A DNA stretch of 64,000 nt from Thermomonospora echinospora (GTDB taxonomy: Bacteria > Actinomycetota > Actinomycetes > Streptosporangiales > Streptosporangiaceae). Shown piece after piece: positions 28,093 to 35,778 of the stretch. The stretch is from positions 1 to 64,000 of the forward strand of contig NZ_FNVO01000017.1 of the NCBI RefSeq assembly GCF_900108175.1. The letters run 5' to 3'. The first letter of the stretch is position 1. The number at the start of each line of letters is the position of its first letter. Below the pieces are notes generated by a model. It made no database searches. It saw only the letters and a list, made by a program, of their open reading frames with translations, and was not told the origin of the DNA. Both the position numbers and the translations under genes were made by a program.

Positions 28093-29250
28093 ATGGCAAC
28101 ATTTGCCGAATACCAGAACGAGCTGTATGCCCAGGGACTGACCGGACATCAGCCGCAGTACCCCGTCAGGTTCGCGGACCTGGAGGAGAAGGCATCGGCC
28201 GCGATGACGCCGAAGGTGTGGGAGTACGTGGCCGGTGGCGCCGGCGACGAGCACACCCAGCGGGCCAACTGCGAGGTGTTCAAGCGCTGGGGCTTGTATC
28301 CGCGCATGCTGGTCGCCCCTACCGAACGTGACATGTCGATCGAGTTGTTCGGGGTGAAGCTGCCCTCGCCGGTGTTCATGGCGCCGATCGGGGTGATCGG
28401 GGTGTGCGCCCAGGACGGTCACGGCGATCTCGCCTGTGCGCGGGCCTCCGTTCGCACAGGTGTCCCGTTCTTCGAGGGGACGCTGTCGGCGGATCCGCTG
28501 GAGGACGTGGCCGCGGTGCTCGGCGACACGCCCGGCTACTTCCAGCTCTACACACCACCGGATCGAGACATGGCCGCGAGCCTGGTGCACCGCGCGGAGG
28601 CAGCGGGTTTCCAGGGCATCGCCGTCACCCTCGACACCTGGGTCACCGGCTGGCGGCCTCGGGACCTGCGCGGCTCGAACTACCCCCAGGTGCCCAGCGG
28701 CTGCCTGAGCAACTACACCAGCGACCCGGTGTTCCGCAGGAAACTGCAGCCCGGCGAGGACGCCACCGAGGTGGCGGTGCGCACGTTGCCGATCTTCGGT
28801 GGACCGTTCAGGTGGGACGACCTGGACTGGCTTCGGCCGCAGACCGAGCTGCCGCTGATGCTCAAGGGCATCTGCCACCCCGACGACGTCCGCCGCGCCA
28901 AGGACCACGGCGCGGACGCCATCTACTGCTCCAACCACGGCGGGCGGCAGGCCAACGGAGGACTGACCGCCCTGGAGTGCCTGCCCGACGTGCTCGACGC
29001 CGCCGACGGGCTGCCGGTCCTGTTCGACTCGGGGGTGCGCAGCGGCGCCGACATCATCAAGGCGCTGGCGCTGGGCGCCACCGCGGTGGGGATCGGCCGC
29101 CCGTACGCCTACGCGCTGGCGGTCGGCGGCGTCGACGGCGTTGTCCACGTGCTGCGCTCGCTGCTGGCCGAAGCGGACCTGATCATGGCGGTCGACGGCT
29201 ATCCCACCCGCAAGGACCTCACGCCCGAGGCGCTGCGCTTTGTGGGTTGA
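28093..29250 (+). CDS. Lactate 2-monooxygenase (FMN alpha-hydroxyacid oxidase family)
   Basis: 385-residue FMN enzyme of the alpha-hydroxy-acid oxidase family. The N-terminus (FAEYQNELYAQGLTGHQPQY) and the long insertion after FQGIAVTLDTWVTGWRPRDL match lactate 2-monooxygenase, which converts lactate to acetate and CO2. Active-site features are VFMAPIGVIG, YFQLY, the lysine in LMLKGICHPDD, and the His/Arg pair in SNHGGRQ. DSGVRSGADIIKAL and GIGRPYAY bind FMN phosphate. Other hydroxy acids are possible substrates. The start ATG 28093 is at the conserved N-terminus. Monocistronic. Confidence 0.9.
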   Translation: MATFAEYQNELYAQGLTGHQPQYPVRFADLEEKASAAMTPKVWEYVAGGAGDEHTQRANCEVFKRWGLYPRMLVAPTERDMSIELFGVKLPSPVFMAPIGVIGVCAQDGHGDLACARASVRTGVPFFEGTLSADPLEDVAAVLGDTPGYFQLYTPPDRDMAASLVHRAEAAGFQGIAVTLDTWVTGWRPRDLRGSNYPQVPSGCLSNYTSDPVFRRKLQPGEDATEVAVRTLPIFGGPFRWDDLDWLRPQTELPLMLKGICHPDDVRRAKDHGADAIYCSNHGGRQANGGLTALECLPDVLDAADGLPVLFDSGVRSGADIIKALALGATAVGIGRPYAYALAVGGVDGVVHVLRSLLAEADLIMAVDGYPTRKDLTPEALRFVG

Positions 29251-29334
29251 CCGGGTGGGACGACCGGCCCCATGCCCGGCGTCCACGACCCCGGCCGGCG
29301 GGCCGGCCATGGCGTCCGGTCGTACGGCCTCAGG

Positions 29335-30882
29335 TCAGATGGCCCGCTCGTGATCCTTCCAGTAGGGGTCGCGCAGAAGCCGCTTGTAGAGCTTGCCGGT
29401 GGGGGTGCGCGGCAGTTCGTCCAGGAAGTCGATCGAGCGGGGTGCCTTGTAGCCGGCCAGCGATGCGCGGCAGTGCGCGATCAGCTCCTCGGCCAGCCGG
29501 GGGGAGGGGGTGCTGCCGCTGGTCAGTTCCACGGCCGCCTTGACCGACTCGCCGTACTCCTCGTCCGGCACGCCGAACACCGCCACGTCGGCGACCGCCG
29601 GGTGGGTGATCAGCACGCCCTCGATCTCGGCCGGGTAGATGTTGACCCCGCCGCTGATGATCATGTCGATGGCGCGGTCGGCCAGGAACAGGTAGCCGTC
29701 GGAGTCGAAGTAGCCGATGTCGCCGGTGGTGAACAGGCCGTCCGGGCGGTGCACGGAGGCGGTCTTGGCCTCGTCGCCCCAGTACTCGACGTCGTCGCCG
29801 CTGGTGTAGCGGAACCACAGCCGCCCGTGCTCGCCGGGGGCGGCCGGGGTGCCGTCCTCGCGCAGCACGTGCACCTGTGTGGTCGGCAGCGGGCGGCCGA
29901 CGCTGCCGGGCCGCTGCAGCCACTCCCGCGCGGTGATGATCGTGTTCACCGACGCCTCGGTGGAGCCGTAGTACTCGTGGACCACCGGGCCGAACCAGTC
30001 GATCATCCGCCGTTTGACCTCGGGTGGGCAGGGGGCGGCGCCATGCCAGACCGCGGCCAGGCTGGAGCCGTCGAAGGCGGCGCGCACCCGCTCGGGCAGA
30101 CGCAGCAGCCGGACGAACTGGGTGGGTACCAAGTGCACGTTGGTGATGGCGTGCTCGTCGATGAGCCGCAGGGTCTCGGCCGCGTCGAACGAGCGGCGCA
30201 TCACCACCGAGCGGCCGGCGTTCAGCAGCGCGTGGGAGAACAGCCACTGCGCCGAGTGGTAGACCGGGCCGACCAGCAGCGACCGCCCGGCCGGCGGGAT
30301 GAGCAGTACCTGCGCGAACAGATCCCCGACCATCCTGGCGATCTCCAGGGGCGCGCCCGCGGTCATCAGCTTGCGGGTGACGCCCTTGGGCCGGCCGGTG
30401 GTGCCGGAGGTGTAGATCATGGGGACGCCCATGCACTGGTCGCCGGGCTCTGCGTCGGGCCCGCCGGCCAGGAACTCCTCGTAGGGGGTGAAGCCGGGGA
30501 TGTCACCGCCGACGGCGAAGGCCCGTACCGGTGCGCGCCCGGCGGCCTCGGCGGCGACCGCGGCGAAGTCGGCCTCGGAGAACAGGGCGGACACGCCCGC
30601 GTCCGCCAGCACGTAGGCCAGTTCTTCGGCCGTCCAGTGCCAGTTGACCAGGACGTACCGCAGCCCGATGTGCCCGGCGGCGGCCATCAGCTCGAAGTAC
30701 TCGCGGCGGTTGCCGGAGTGGATGGCGATGGCGTCGCCCGTGGTCAGGCCGAGCCCGCGCAGCGCGCCGGCCAGCCGGTCCACACGGGCGTTCAGCTCAC
30801 TCCAGGTGGTGACGCCGCGCTCGTCGGTCAGGGCGGCCTGGTCGGGGCGGGCCTCGGCGTGCCCGCGCAGCAGTTCGGCCAT
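29335..30882 (-). CDS. AMP-binding fatty-acid-CoA ligase
   Basis: 515-residue acyl-CoA synthetase. The AMP-forming signature is YTSGTTGRPKGVTRK, with YYGSTEASVN (A5 motif), TGDIGYFDSDGYLFLADR (A7-A8), and the C-terminal lysine in PRTPTGKLYKRLL (A10). Start ATG 30880-30882 follows GGGAGG; the frame extends further upstream without similarity. It activates a carboxylic acid, probably a fatty or aromatic acid, with ATP and CoA. It is divergent from the di-iron ferritin-like gene at 31023 with two palindromes between them, so both are probably controlled together and act on the same acyl substrate. Confidence 0.92.
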   Translation of the reverse strand: MAELLRGHAEARPDQAALTDERGVTTWSELNARVDRLAGALRGLGLTTGDAIAIHSGNRREYFELMAAAGHIGLRYVLVNWHWTAEELAYVLADAGVSALFSEADFAAVAAEAAGRAPVRAFAVGGDIPGFTPYEEFLAGGPDAEPGDQCMGVPMIYTSGTTGRPKGVTRKLMTAGAPLEIARMVGDLFAQVLLIPPAGRSLLVGPVYHSAQWLFSHALLNAGRSVVMRRSFDAAETLRLIDEHAITNVHLVPTQFVRLLRLPERVRAAFDGSSLAAVWHGAAPCPPEVKRRMIDWFGPVVHEYYGSTEASVNTIITAREWLQRPGSVGRPLPTTQVHVLREDGTPAAPGEHGRLWFRYTSGDDVEYWGDEAKTASVHRPDGLFTTGDIGYFDSDGYLFLADRAIDMIISGGVNIYPAEIEGVLITHPAVADVAVFGVPDEEYGESVKAAVELTSGSTPSPRLAEELIAHCRASLAGYKAPRSIDFLDELPRTPTGKLYKRLLRDPYWKDHERAI

Positions 30883-30961
30883 CGCGGCCCTCCCGTGGTC
30901 TGGGGCGCGAGCCCCGGCCGGCCGGGCCGGCCGTTGACAGGTTCGTCGAAACCGTGTCACG

Positions 30962-30996
30962 GTACGCGTACGCCACGCAAGACGTACGGTGTACGT
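30962..30996. promoter_or_regulatory. Two palindromes between acyl-CoA ligase and ferritin-like gene
   Basis: GTACGCGTAC (30962-30971) is a perfect 10-bp palindrome, and ACGTAC-GGT-GTACGT (30982-30996) a perfect 6-3-6 inverted repeat. Both lie in the 140-bp divergent promoter region. The GTACG core repeats in all half sites, which suits a TetR-family operator. No regulator gene is adjacent. Confidence 0.6.
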
Positions 30997-31022
30997 TTCA
31001 AGGAGCTGCGAGGGAGCGGCCG

Positions 31023-32132
31023 GTGTCCACTCACGAGCTGTACACGGCCCCCGTGGGCGAGCAGACCTGGGACGTCCCCATGACCGGTGACGCCCGCTTC
31101 GCCTGGGAGTACGACGACGGCCGGGACCGGTTGCTGGCCCTGTACCAAAAGGGCAAGGACAAGCAGTGGGACTCGGTCAAGCGCATCGACTGGGACCTGG
31201 AGGTCGACCCGCACGACGTGTTCGGGGTGCCCGACCAGTCGCTGGCCATCTACGGCACCCGCTACTGGGACATGATGAGCGAGCGCGAGCGCGCCGAGCT
31301 GCGCCGCCACCAGGCGTCCTGGCAGTTCTCCCAGTTCATGCACGGCGAGCAGGGCGCGATGATCACCGGCGCCCGGATCGTGGAGACCGTCCCGGACCTG
31401 GACGCCAAGTTCTACTCGGCCACCCAGACCATGGACGAGGCCCGGCATGTGGAGATCTTCTCCCGCTTCCTGCAGGAGAAGGTCGGCCTGGTCTACCCGA
31501 TCAACCCCAACCTGCAGAACCTGCTGAACGAGACGCTGGGTGACTCCCGCTGGGACATGCCCTACCTGGGCATGCAGGTCCTCATCGAGGGGCTCGCGCT
31601 GGCGGCGTTCGGCGTGATCCGCGACATCACCACCAAGCCGCTGCCCAAGCAGATCCTGTCCTACGTCATGCAGGACGAGGCCCGGCACGTGGCCTTCGGC
31701 CGGATGGCGCTGCGCGACCACTACAAGCAGCTGTCGGCGGCCGAGCTGCGCGAGCGCGAGGAGTTTGTGATCGAGGGCTGCTACCTGATGCGCGACCGGA
31801 TCCGGGGCCGGGAGGTGTGGACCAACTTCGGCATCGACCCGCGCGAGGTCGACCAGTTGGTCAACGAGTCCTCCTACGTGCGGATGTTCCAGAGCCTGCT
31901 GTTCAGCCGGATCGTGCCGTGCGTGAAGGACATCGGCCTGTGGAGCGAGCGCATCCAGCGTGCCTACGACGACATGGGCGTGCTGGAGATGTCCAAGTCC
32001 GACCTGGAGGCGCTGATGCGCAACGACGAGGACCTGGCCGACCGGCTGGACGCCGAGCGCTTCGCCACCGAGGAAGCCGAACGCAAGGCCGAGGTGCACG
32101 CCGTCATCGACGAGGCCCGCACGCAGCCGTGA
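31023..32132 (+). CDS. Ferritin-like di-iron protein
   Basis: 369-residue helical protein with a complete carboxylate-bridged di-iron site: Glu109 (HGEQGAM), Glu139 and His142 (TMDEARHVEIF), Glu189 (LIEGLAL) and Glu219 and His222 (MQDEARHVAFG). This is the two-fold E plus ExxH pattern of R2-like oxygenases, acyl-ACP desaturases and related N-oxygenases. GTG 31023 follows GAGGGAG. It is divergent from an acyl-CoA ligase and shares its promoter region, so it may oxidise an acyl-CoA or acyl-derived substrate. The precise reaction cannot be read from the sequence. Confidence 0.88.
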   Translation: MSTHELYTAPVGEQTWDVPMTGDARFAWEYDDGRDRLLALYQKGKDKQWDSVKRIDWDLEVDPHDVFGVPDQSLAIYGTRYWDMMSERERAELRRHQASWQFSQFMHGEQGAMITGARIVETVPDLDAKFYSATQTMDEARHVEIFSRFLQEKVGLVYPINPNLQNLLNETLGDSRWDMPYLGMQVLIEGLALAAFGVIRDITTKPLPKQILSYVMQDEARHVAFGRMALRDHYKQLSAAELREREEFVIEGCYLMRDRIRGREVWTNFGIDPREVDQLVNESSYVRMFQSLLFSRIVPCVKDIGLWSERIQRAYDDMGVLEMSKSDLEALMRNDEDLADRLDAERFATEEAERKAEVHAVIDEARTQP

Positions 32133-32202
32133 CACCCGGATCCGGCGATGGCACCCGAGGACGCCCGCCGGGGTGATGAGGCCAGGCCCGCACGGCGCCG
32201 GC

Positions 32203-32229
32203 GGACGGGCGCCGCGATGACGCCCGTCC
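32203..32229. terminator. Perfect 9-bp hairpin between convergent genes
   Basis: GGACGGGCG, nine bases, CGCCCGTCC. It lies 71 bp past the ferritin-like stop codon and 72 bp past the stop of the convergent BtrH-like gene, so it can serve both. Confidence 0.6.
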
Positions 32230-32300
32230 AGTGAGGGGGCCGGGGGTGATGACCGGTGCCTTTTTGTGGCCGAGGGCCAAACGAAGGTTTTTGAGGCCTG

Positions 32301-33314
32301 TCAGAGCTGGAGCGCGTTCGGGGCTTCGCTCTCCAGTCGGATCAGCGCCTGCATGGCCTCGCGCTCTATGCGGGAAAGGTCGCAGAGGATGGCGCCTGCC
32401 TGTACGAGGCACTGCGCATCGCCTGACTCACCGGCTTTCGTGATCAGAGCTGCGGTTTCCGTCCACAGGGTGGCGGCCTCGGCGTACAGCCCATGGCCCG
32501 TGCGCAGGTGGCTGCTGTCGAGCAGTTGGGCGCATTCGGCGAGGAAGTCGCGGTAGAGGTTGCGGAACAGGGCGCCGCCGGTGCCGGCCTTCTCCATCAA
32601 GAGGGCAGCCTGCGGTAGGTCCCGCTGCGGGTCGTCGGTCCGTTGGAGCCATGTGCGTACCAGCCTGCCGGCCTTCTCGATGCCCCGGTGGCCGAGGTTG
32701 GCGATGGGCGGGTTGAGGAAGACGTCGGCGCAGGCGGTAATGGCGGGGACGATCCGGCCCTGTGGGGAGGGCGGGTTCCCCGGAACGGTGAGGGTGAAGG
32801 ACCGGTGCCTGGCGGTCATCGGGCCGCGTGCGGCTCTGGCCTGCGCGAGGCTGGTCAGGCTGGTGGACACCGTTCCGCCTTGCTGGTCGGTGTCCACCAG
32901 GTAGGCGTCGTGGTCGTCGTAGCCGTACATGGCGACGACATGACCGCCGAAGTGCACCTTCGAGGTGAAGTAGTCCAGGTAGTAGCTGTCGAGTTGCAGC
33001 CCGACGGGGTGGCCGGCGTCGATGGCGGCCGTCACGTTCTCCCATGCCCTGCGGGGGGAGGTGGTCTCTTGGACCAGGAGCTCCAGTCCGAGTCCGGCGG
33101 CCAGGTTTCTGGTGAGCTCGAAAGGCTTGACCCGTCCCCCCAGGAAGGGGAAGCCCATGTTCTTGCTGTCCCAGTAGATGAAGGACAGGCCGGAGCCGAG
33201 GCCGAAGAGCATGGGCTCGGACAGATCGAGTCCCTGGTGCCGCAGCAGCACCCCCAAAGCCGTCGTCTCGCAGTGCTGCGTACCGCGGGCATCGATGTCT
33301 ATCACCGTGGTCAT
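32301..33314 (-). CDS. BtrH-N/DUF4872 domain protein
   Basis: 337-residue protein of the BtrH-N plus DUF4872 type. The N-terminal part has the papain-like Cys-containing start RGTQHCETTALGVLLRHQG and FGLGSGLSFIYW, then GHPVGLQLDSYYLDY and FGGHVVAMYGYDDHDAYLVD, which supply the probable His and Asp. In butirosin biosynthesis BtrH transfers an acyl side chain from a carrier protein to an aminoglycoside. The C-terminal helical half is the DUF4872 region. No carrier protein or aminoglycoside gene is nearby, so the acyl-transfer or peptidase-like role is only inferred. A strong hairpin lies upstream. Confidence 0.85.
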   Translation of the reverse strand: MTTVIDIDARGTQHCETTALGVLLRHQGLDLSEPMLFGLGSGLSFIYWDSKNMGFPFLGGRVKPFELTRNLAAGLGLELLVQETTSPRRAWENVTAAIDAGHPVGLQLDSYYLDYFTSKVHFGGHVVAMYGYDDHDAYLVDTDQQGGTVSTSLTSLAQARAARGPMTARHRSFTLTVPGNPPSPQGRIVPAITACADVFLNPPIANLGHRGIEKAGRLVRTWLQRTDDPQRDLPQAALLMEKAGTGGALFRNLYRDFLAECAQLLDSSHLRTGHGLYAEAATLWTETAALITKAGESGDAQCLVQAGAILCDLSRIEREAMQALIRLESEAPNALQL

Positions 33315-33417
33315 GCCATGGCCCGCGCTCGTGGACGGCGGCGAAAAGAGCGCTGTAGACCACGGGCGGCCGGGGGCAGGGCCCGATGGTGAGAAGTCCG
33401 TTCTTGCACGCCATCAT

Positions 33418-33448
33418 GGTGGACTCTCCCGCAGTGGGAGAGTCCACC
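33418..33448. repeat. Perfect 13-5-13 hairpin upstream of BtrH-like gene
   Basis: GGTGGACTCTCCC, GCAGT, GGGAGAGTCCACC. It lies about 100 bp upstream of the BtrH-like start codon on the transcribed side, in DNA with no convincing gene. It may be a terminator of the reverse-strand WYL remnant (33512), or an attenuator in the BtrH-like leader. Confidence 0.65.
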
Positions 33449-33511
33449 GCTGTGCCCAACCAGCCCGACTGACCACCCGCCCCGAACGGTCAGCGCGTGT
33501 GCAGTCGACCA

Positions 33512-33727
33512 TCACCGCCCCGTGGTTCTTGATGCCGCCCGGAGGCGGTCGGCCATGGCGCCGATCCGTTCGACCAACTCCGGCGGGTCATGCACCTCGA
33601 ACCCGATGTCCATCAGGGCGACCCACACGACAATCTCGTCGAGGTTGTTCGCACCGCACAAAAGGACGCAGGTCTCCGCGTCGACGGGCTCCACCGTGTC
33701 CAGCGGTGTCCTGGCCCGGCTGCCGCA
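33512..33727 (-). pseudogene. C-terminal remnant of a WYL-domain regulator
   Basis: The reverse strand reads ARTPLDTVEPVDAETCVLL, then GANNLDEIVVWVALMDIGFE and VHDPPELVERIGAMADRL, the end of WYL/YafY-type HTH regulators. There is no HTH or WYL core, and the frame is cut at about 33727 by the 14-7-14 hairpin (33722-33756). About 70 of 320 residues remain. A short GTG-start 60-residue product is possible but would not bind DNA. Confidence 0.7.
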
Positions 33728-33756
33728 CCGCCCGGTCGGCGGCCGGGCGGTGCGGC
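33722..33756. repeat. Perfect 14-7-14 inverted repeat at the remnant/integrase junction
   Basis: GCCGCACCGCCCGG, 7-nt loop, CCGGGCGGTGCGGC. It sits exactly where the WYL remnant loses its frame and 40 bp before the tyrosine recombinase ATG. It may be an operator for the recombinase gene, a terminator or the edge of an insertion. Confidence 0.7.
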
Positions 33757-33795
33757 GTCGCGGTGCGCGTGGTGGTGCGCCGGTAGATTGCCGTC

Positions 33796-34872
33796 ATGTC
33801 CGAGATCGCCCCGGTCGTCGCCCCGCCGCCGGTGGTCGCCCCGCCCCTGACCATCCCCGCCGTCCCCACCGCGGTCTCGGCGCAGGCGTCGGCCGGTCCG
33901 TTCGCCGTCTACATCGGCTCGCTGGGCAGCGCGGGCTCGCGGCGGGCGATGGCAGCGTGCCTGCACCGTATCGCGGCGATGCTGCTGACGGCCCACGGGC
34001 GGACACCGGGCCCGGCCCCGGCCGAGACGTTCCCGTGGCCGGCGCTGCGGGCCGAGCACACCGAGGCGATCCGCGCGCTGATCGGGCAGCAGACCGTGCC
34101 CGGGCCCGATGGCGCGCCGCAGCCGTGGTCACCGGCCTACCGCAACAAGCACCTGTCGGCGTTGCGGGGGGTGCTGGAGACGGCCTGGCGGCTGGGGCTG
34201 ATGACCACCGACGAGCACCGACGCGCCGCCGCGGTGCGCAACTTCCGGGGGACGCGGCTGCCGACGGGCCGTAGCGTGCACGCCGAGGAGTTCGCCGCAC
34301 TGCTGGCGGTGTGCGCCGCCGACCGGTCGGCGGCCGGGCGGCGGGACGCCGCGCTGCTGGCGGTGCTCTACACCACCGGCGCGCGTCGTTCGGAGGTGAC
34401 GGGGATGCGGCGTGAGCACTACGACCCGGGTGAGCGGTCGCTGCGCATCACCGGCAAGGGCGACAAGGAACGCCTGGAGTATGTCCACGAGGGCGCCGCG
34501 CGGCTGCTGGGCGCCTGGCTCGCGCTCGACGAACGGCCGGTGGGGCCGCTGTTCAAGCCGGTGCACCGCTCCGGCAGCATCCAGCACCGGCCGCTGACCG
34601 ACGCCGCGGTCCGCAACGCGGTGGTCAAGCGGCGCCGCCAGGCCGGGCTGCCCCCGATGACGCCGCACGACTTCCGCCGCACGTTCATCGGGAACCTGTT
34701 GGACGCCGGGGTCGACCTGGCCACCGCGCAGCAACTGGTGGGGCACGCCTCCCCGGCCACTACCGCCCGCTATGACCGCCGGCCCGAACGGCGGCGCCGC
34801 AGCGCGGTCGACAGGCTGCCCTTTCCTGGGGCGTCCGCCGATCCGGGTCGGCCGGGACAGTTCACCATGTGA
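33796..34872 (+). CDS. Tyrosine recombinase/integrase
   Basis: 358-residue site-specific recombinase of the XerC/D or phage-integrase superfamily. The N-terminal half is a SAM-like core-binding domain (SALRGVLETAWRLGLM), and the catalytic domain has all residues: Arg197 in TGARRSEVTG, Lys221 in GKGDKER, His291 and Arg294 in HDFRRTF, His317 in GHASP, and the nucleophile Tyr326. The first 30 residues are Pro/Val-rich and probably disordered. It is flanked by long hairpins (33722-33756 and 34957-34989). No prophage genes adjoin it. It may belong to a small integrative element or act as an orphan Xer-like enzyme. Confidence 0.93.
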   Translation: MSEIAPVVAPPPVVAPPLTIPAVPTAVSAQASAGPFAVYIGSLGSAGSRRAMAACLHRIAAMLLTAHGRTPGPAPAETFPWPALRAEHTEAIRALIGQQTVPGPDGAPQPWSPAYRNKHLSALRGVLETAWRLGLMTTDEHRRAAAVRNFRGTRLPTGRSVHAEEFAALLAVCAADRSAAGRRDAALLAVLYTTGARRSEVTGMRREHYDPGERSLRITGKGDKERLEYVHEGAARLLGAWLALDERPVGPLFKPVHRSGSIQHRPLTDAAVRNAVVKRRRQAGLPPMTPHDFRRTFIGNLLDAGVDLATAQQLVGHASPATTARYDRRPERRRRSAVDRLPFPGASADPGRPGQFTM

Positions 34873-34956
34873 ACACTGGCGCCTGGAACGCCGGTTTCGC
34901 CCGGCGGACAATGGGGCTGCTGGAAAGAGGTCTGGTTTTCCTCATGCGGCCCGGTG

Positions 34957-34989
34957 GCCCCGCCGTGTCCCCTGCGGACACGGCGGGGC
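34957..34989. terminator. Perfect 14-5-14 GC hairpin after recombinase gene
   Basis: GCCCCGCCGTGTCC, CCTGC, GGACACGGCGGGGC, 84 bp past the recombinase stop. It is followed by a short T-containing stretch (GTTCGATTT). It is the strongest terminator-like structure in the window. Confidence 0.75.
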
Positions 34990-35118
34990 GTTCGATTTCC
35001 GGTGGGTGACCGGTACGGGTCTGGTGGCCGTTTGGTGTTCCCATGAGGGTTGCGGGTGATTAGCGATGGCTTGTCAGGGCAGGTCAGCCGCGTAATCCAC
35101 ACACTCGGGGGGAACACG

Positions 35119-35403
35119 ATGATCAAGCTGCTGCGGAAGATGGGCCTCAGCTCCAACATGATGTACGCCGCCGGGGTGGCGTCGATCGGGATCTCCTTCA
35201 CCAGCTGGCTGACGTCGCTGAAGGTGGAGCACGCCGGCCTGGACCGGGCCGACCGGTGGGGCATCTTCGTCGGCGAGTGGGCCCCCACGTTCTTCGCGTT
35301 GGGGGCGGCCCTGCGTCTGGAGGAGCAGTGGGGCGAGGGCGGCAAGGAGGAGGAAGCCCGCAGAATGGGGCAGCCGGCCCGGGAGACGATACCGGTCTCC
35401 TGA
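35119..35403 (+). CDS. Small two-helix membrane protein of unknown function
   Basis: 94-residue protein. Two hydrophobic segments are visible: MMYAAGVASIGISFTSWLTS (about 14-33) and WGIFVGEWAPTFFALGAAL (about 50-68). A basic N-terminus and a very acidic/Arg C-terminal tail (EEQWGEGGKEEEARRMGQ) suggest both ends are cytosolic. ATG 35119 follows GGGGGGAA. The sequence has the look of a conserved actinomycete family of uncharacterised small membrane proteins. A hairpin terminator follows 14 bp after the stop, so it is a single-gene unit. Confidence 0.75.
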   Translation: MIKLLRKMGLSSNMMYAAGVASIGISFTSWLTSLKVEHAGLDRADRWGIFVGEWAPTFFALGAALRLEEQWGEGGKEEEARRMGQPARETIPVS

Positions 35404-35416
35404 CGGCCGGCCGCCT

Positions 35417-35439
35417 GCCTGCGCGCCCTTTGCGCAGGC
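35417..35439. terminator. Hairpin terminator after small membrane protein gene
   Basis: GCCTGCGC, GCCCTTT, GCGCAGGC: 8-bp perfect stem 14 bp after the stop codon at 35403. Confidence 0.65.
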
Positions 35440-35522
35440 GCCCGCCGCCGCTCCGGTGGCGGGCCGCGGGCGTGTCCCCGCCCGCGCCGCACGCCGGTGG
35501 GCGGGCAGGGGAACCAACGGTG

Positions 35523-35551
35523 GTGCATCGCGGGTGCATCGTGGGTGCATT
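35523..35551 (+). repeat. Three tandem 11-bp GTGCATCG-type repeats
   Basis: GTGCATCGCGG, GTGCATCGTGG, GTGCATT: three units at 11-bp spacing, about one helical turn each. They lie in the 375-bp non-coding stretch 35404-35778 between the small membrane protein and the NmrA-like gene, where I see no gene. Confidence 0.5.
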
Positions 35552-35778
35552 ACGCCGCAGGACGCCAGGGGGAGGGCCGGGCCTGTGCCGCGCCGGTGAC
35601 GGTGATGCCGTCGGCGGCTGGGCACGGGACCGCCGCCGCCCGGTCCGCGGTGGCGGTGGTCGCGCCGGTGGAGCCTTCGTGGCCGGGCTGCCTGCCCGTA
35701 CCGGCTCGGCCACGCCCGCTCCAGGACGGGCGCCACCGTACGCGCGGGTCGCCGCCCAGCGGGCGTGTCGAGCCGGGG

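Noticed and set aside
33315-33460. Possible peptide precursor gene upstream of the BtrH-like gene
   Set aside because: The reverse frame starting near 33416 has no stop before entering the BtrH-like gene in another frame and no leader-core pattern.
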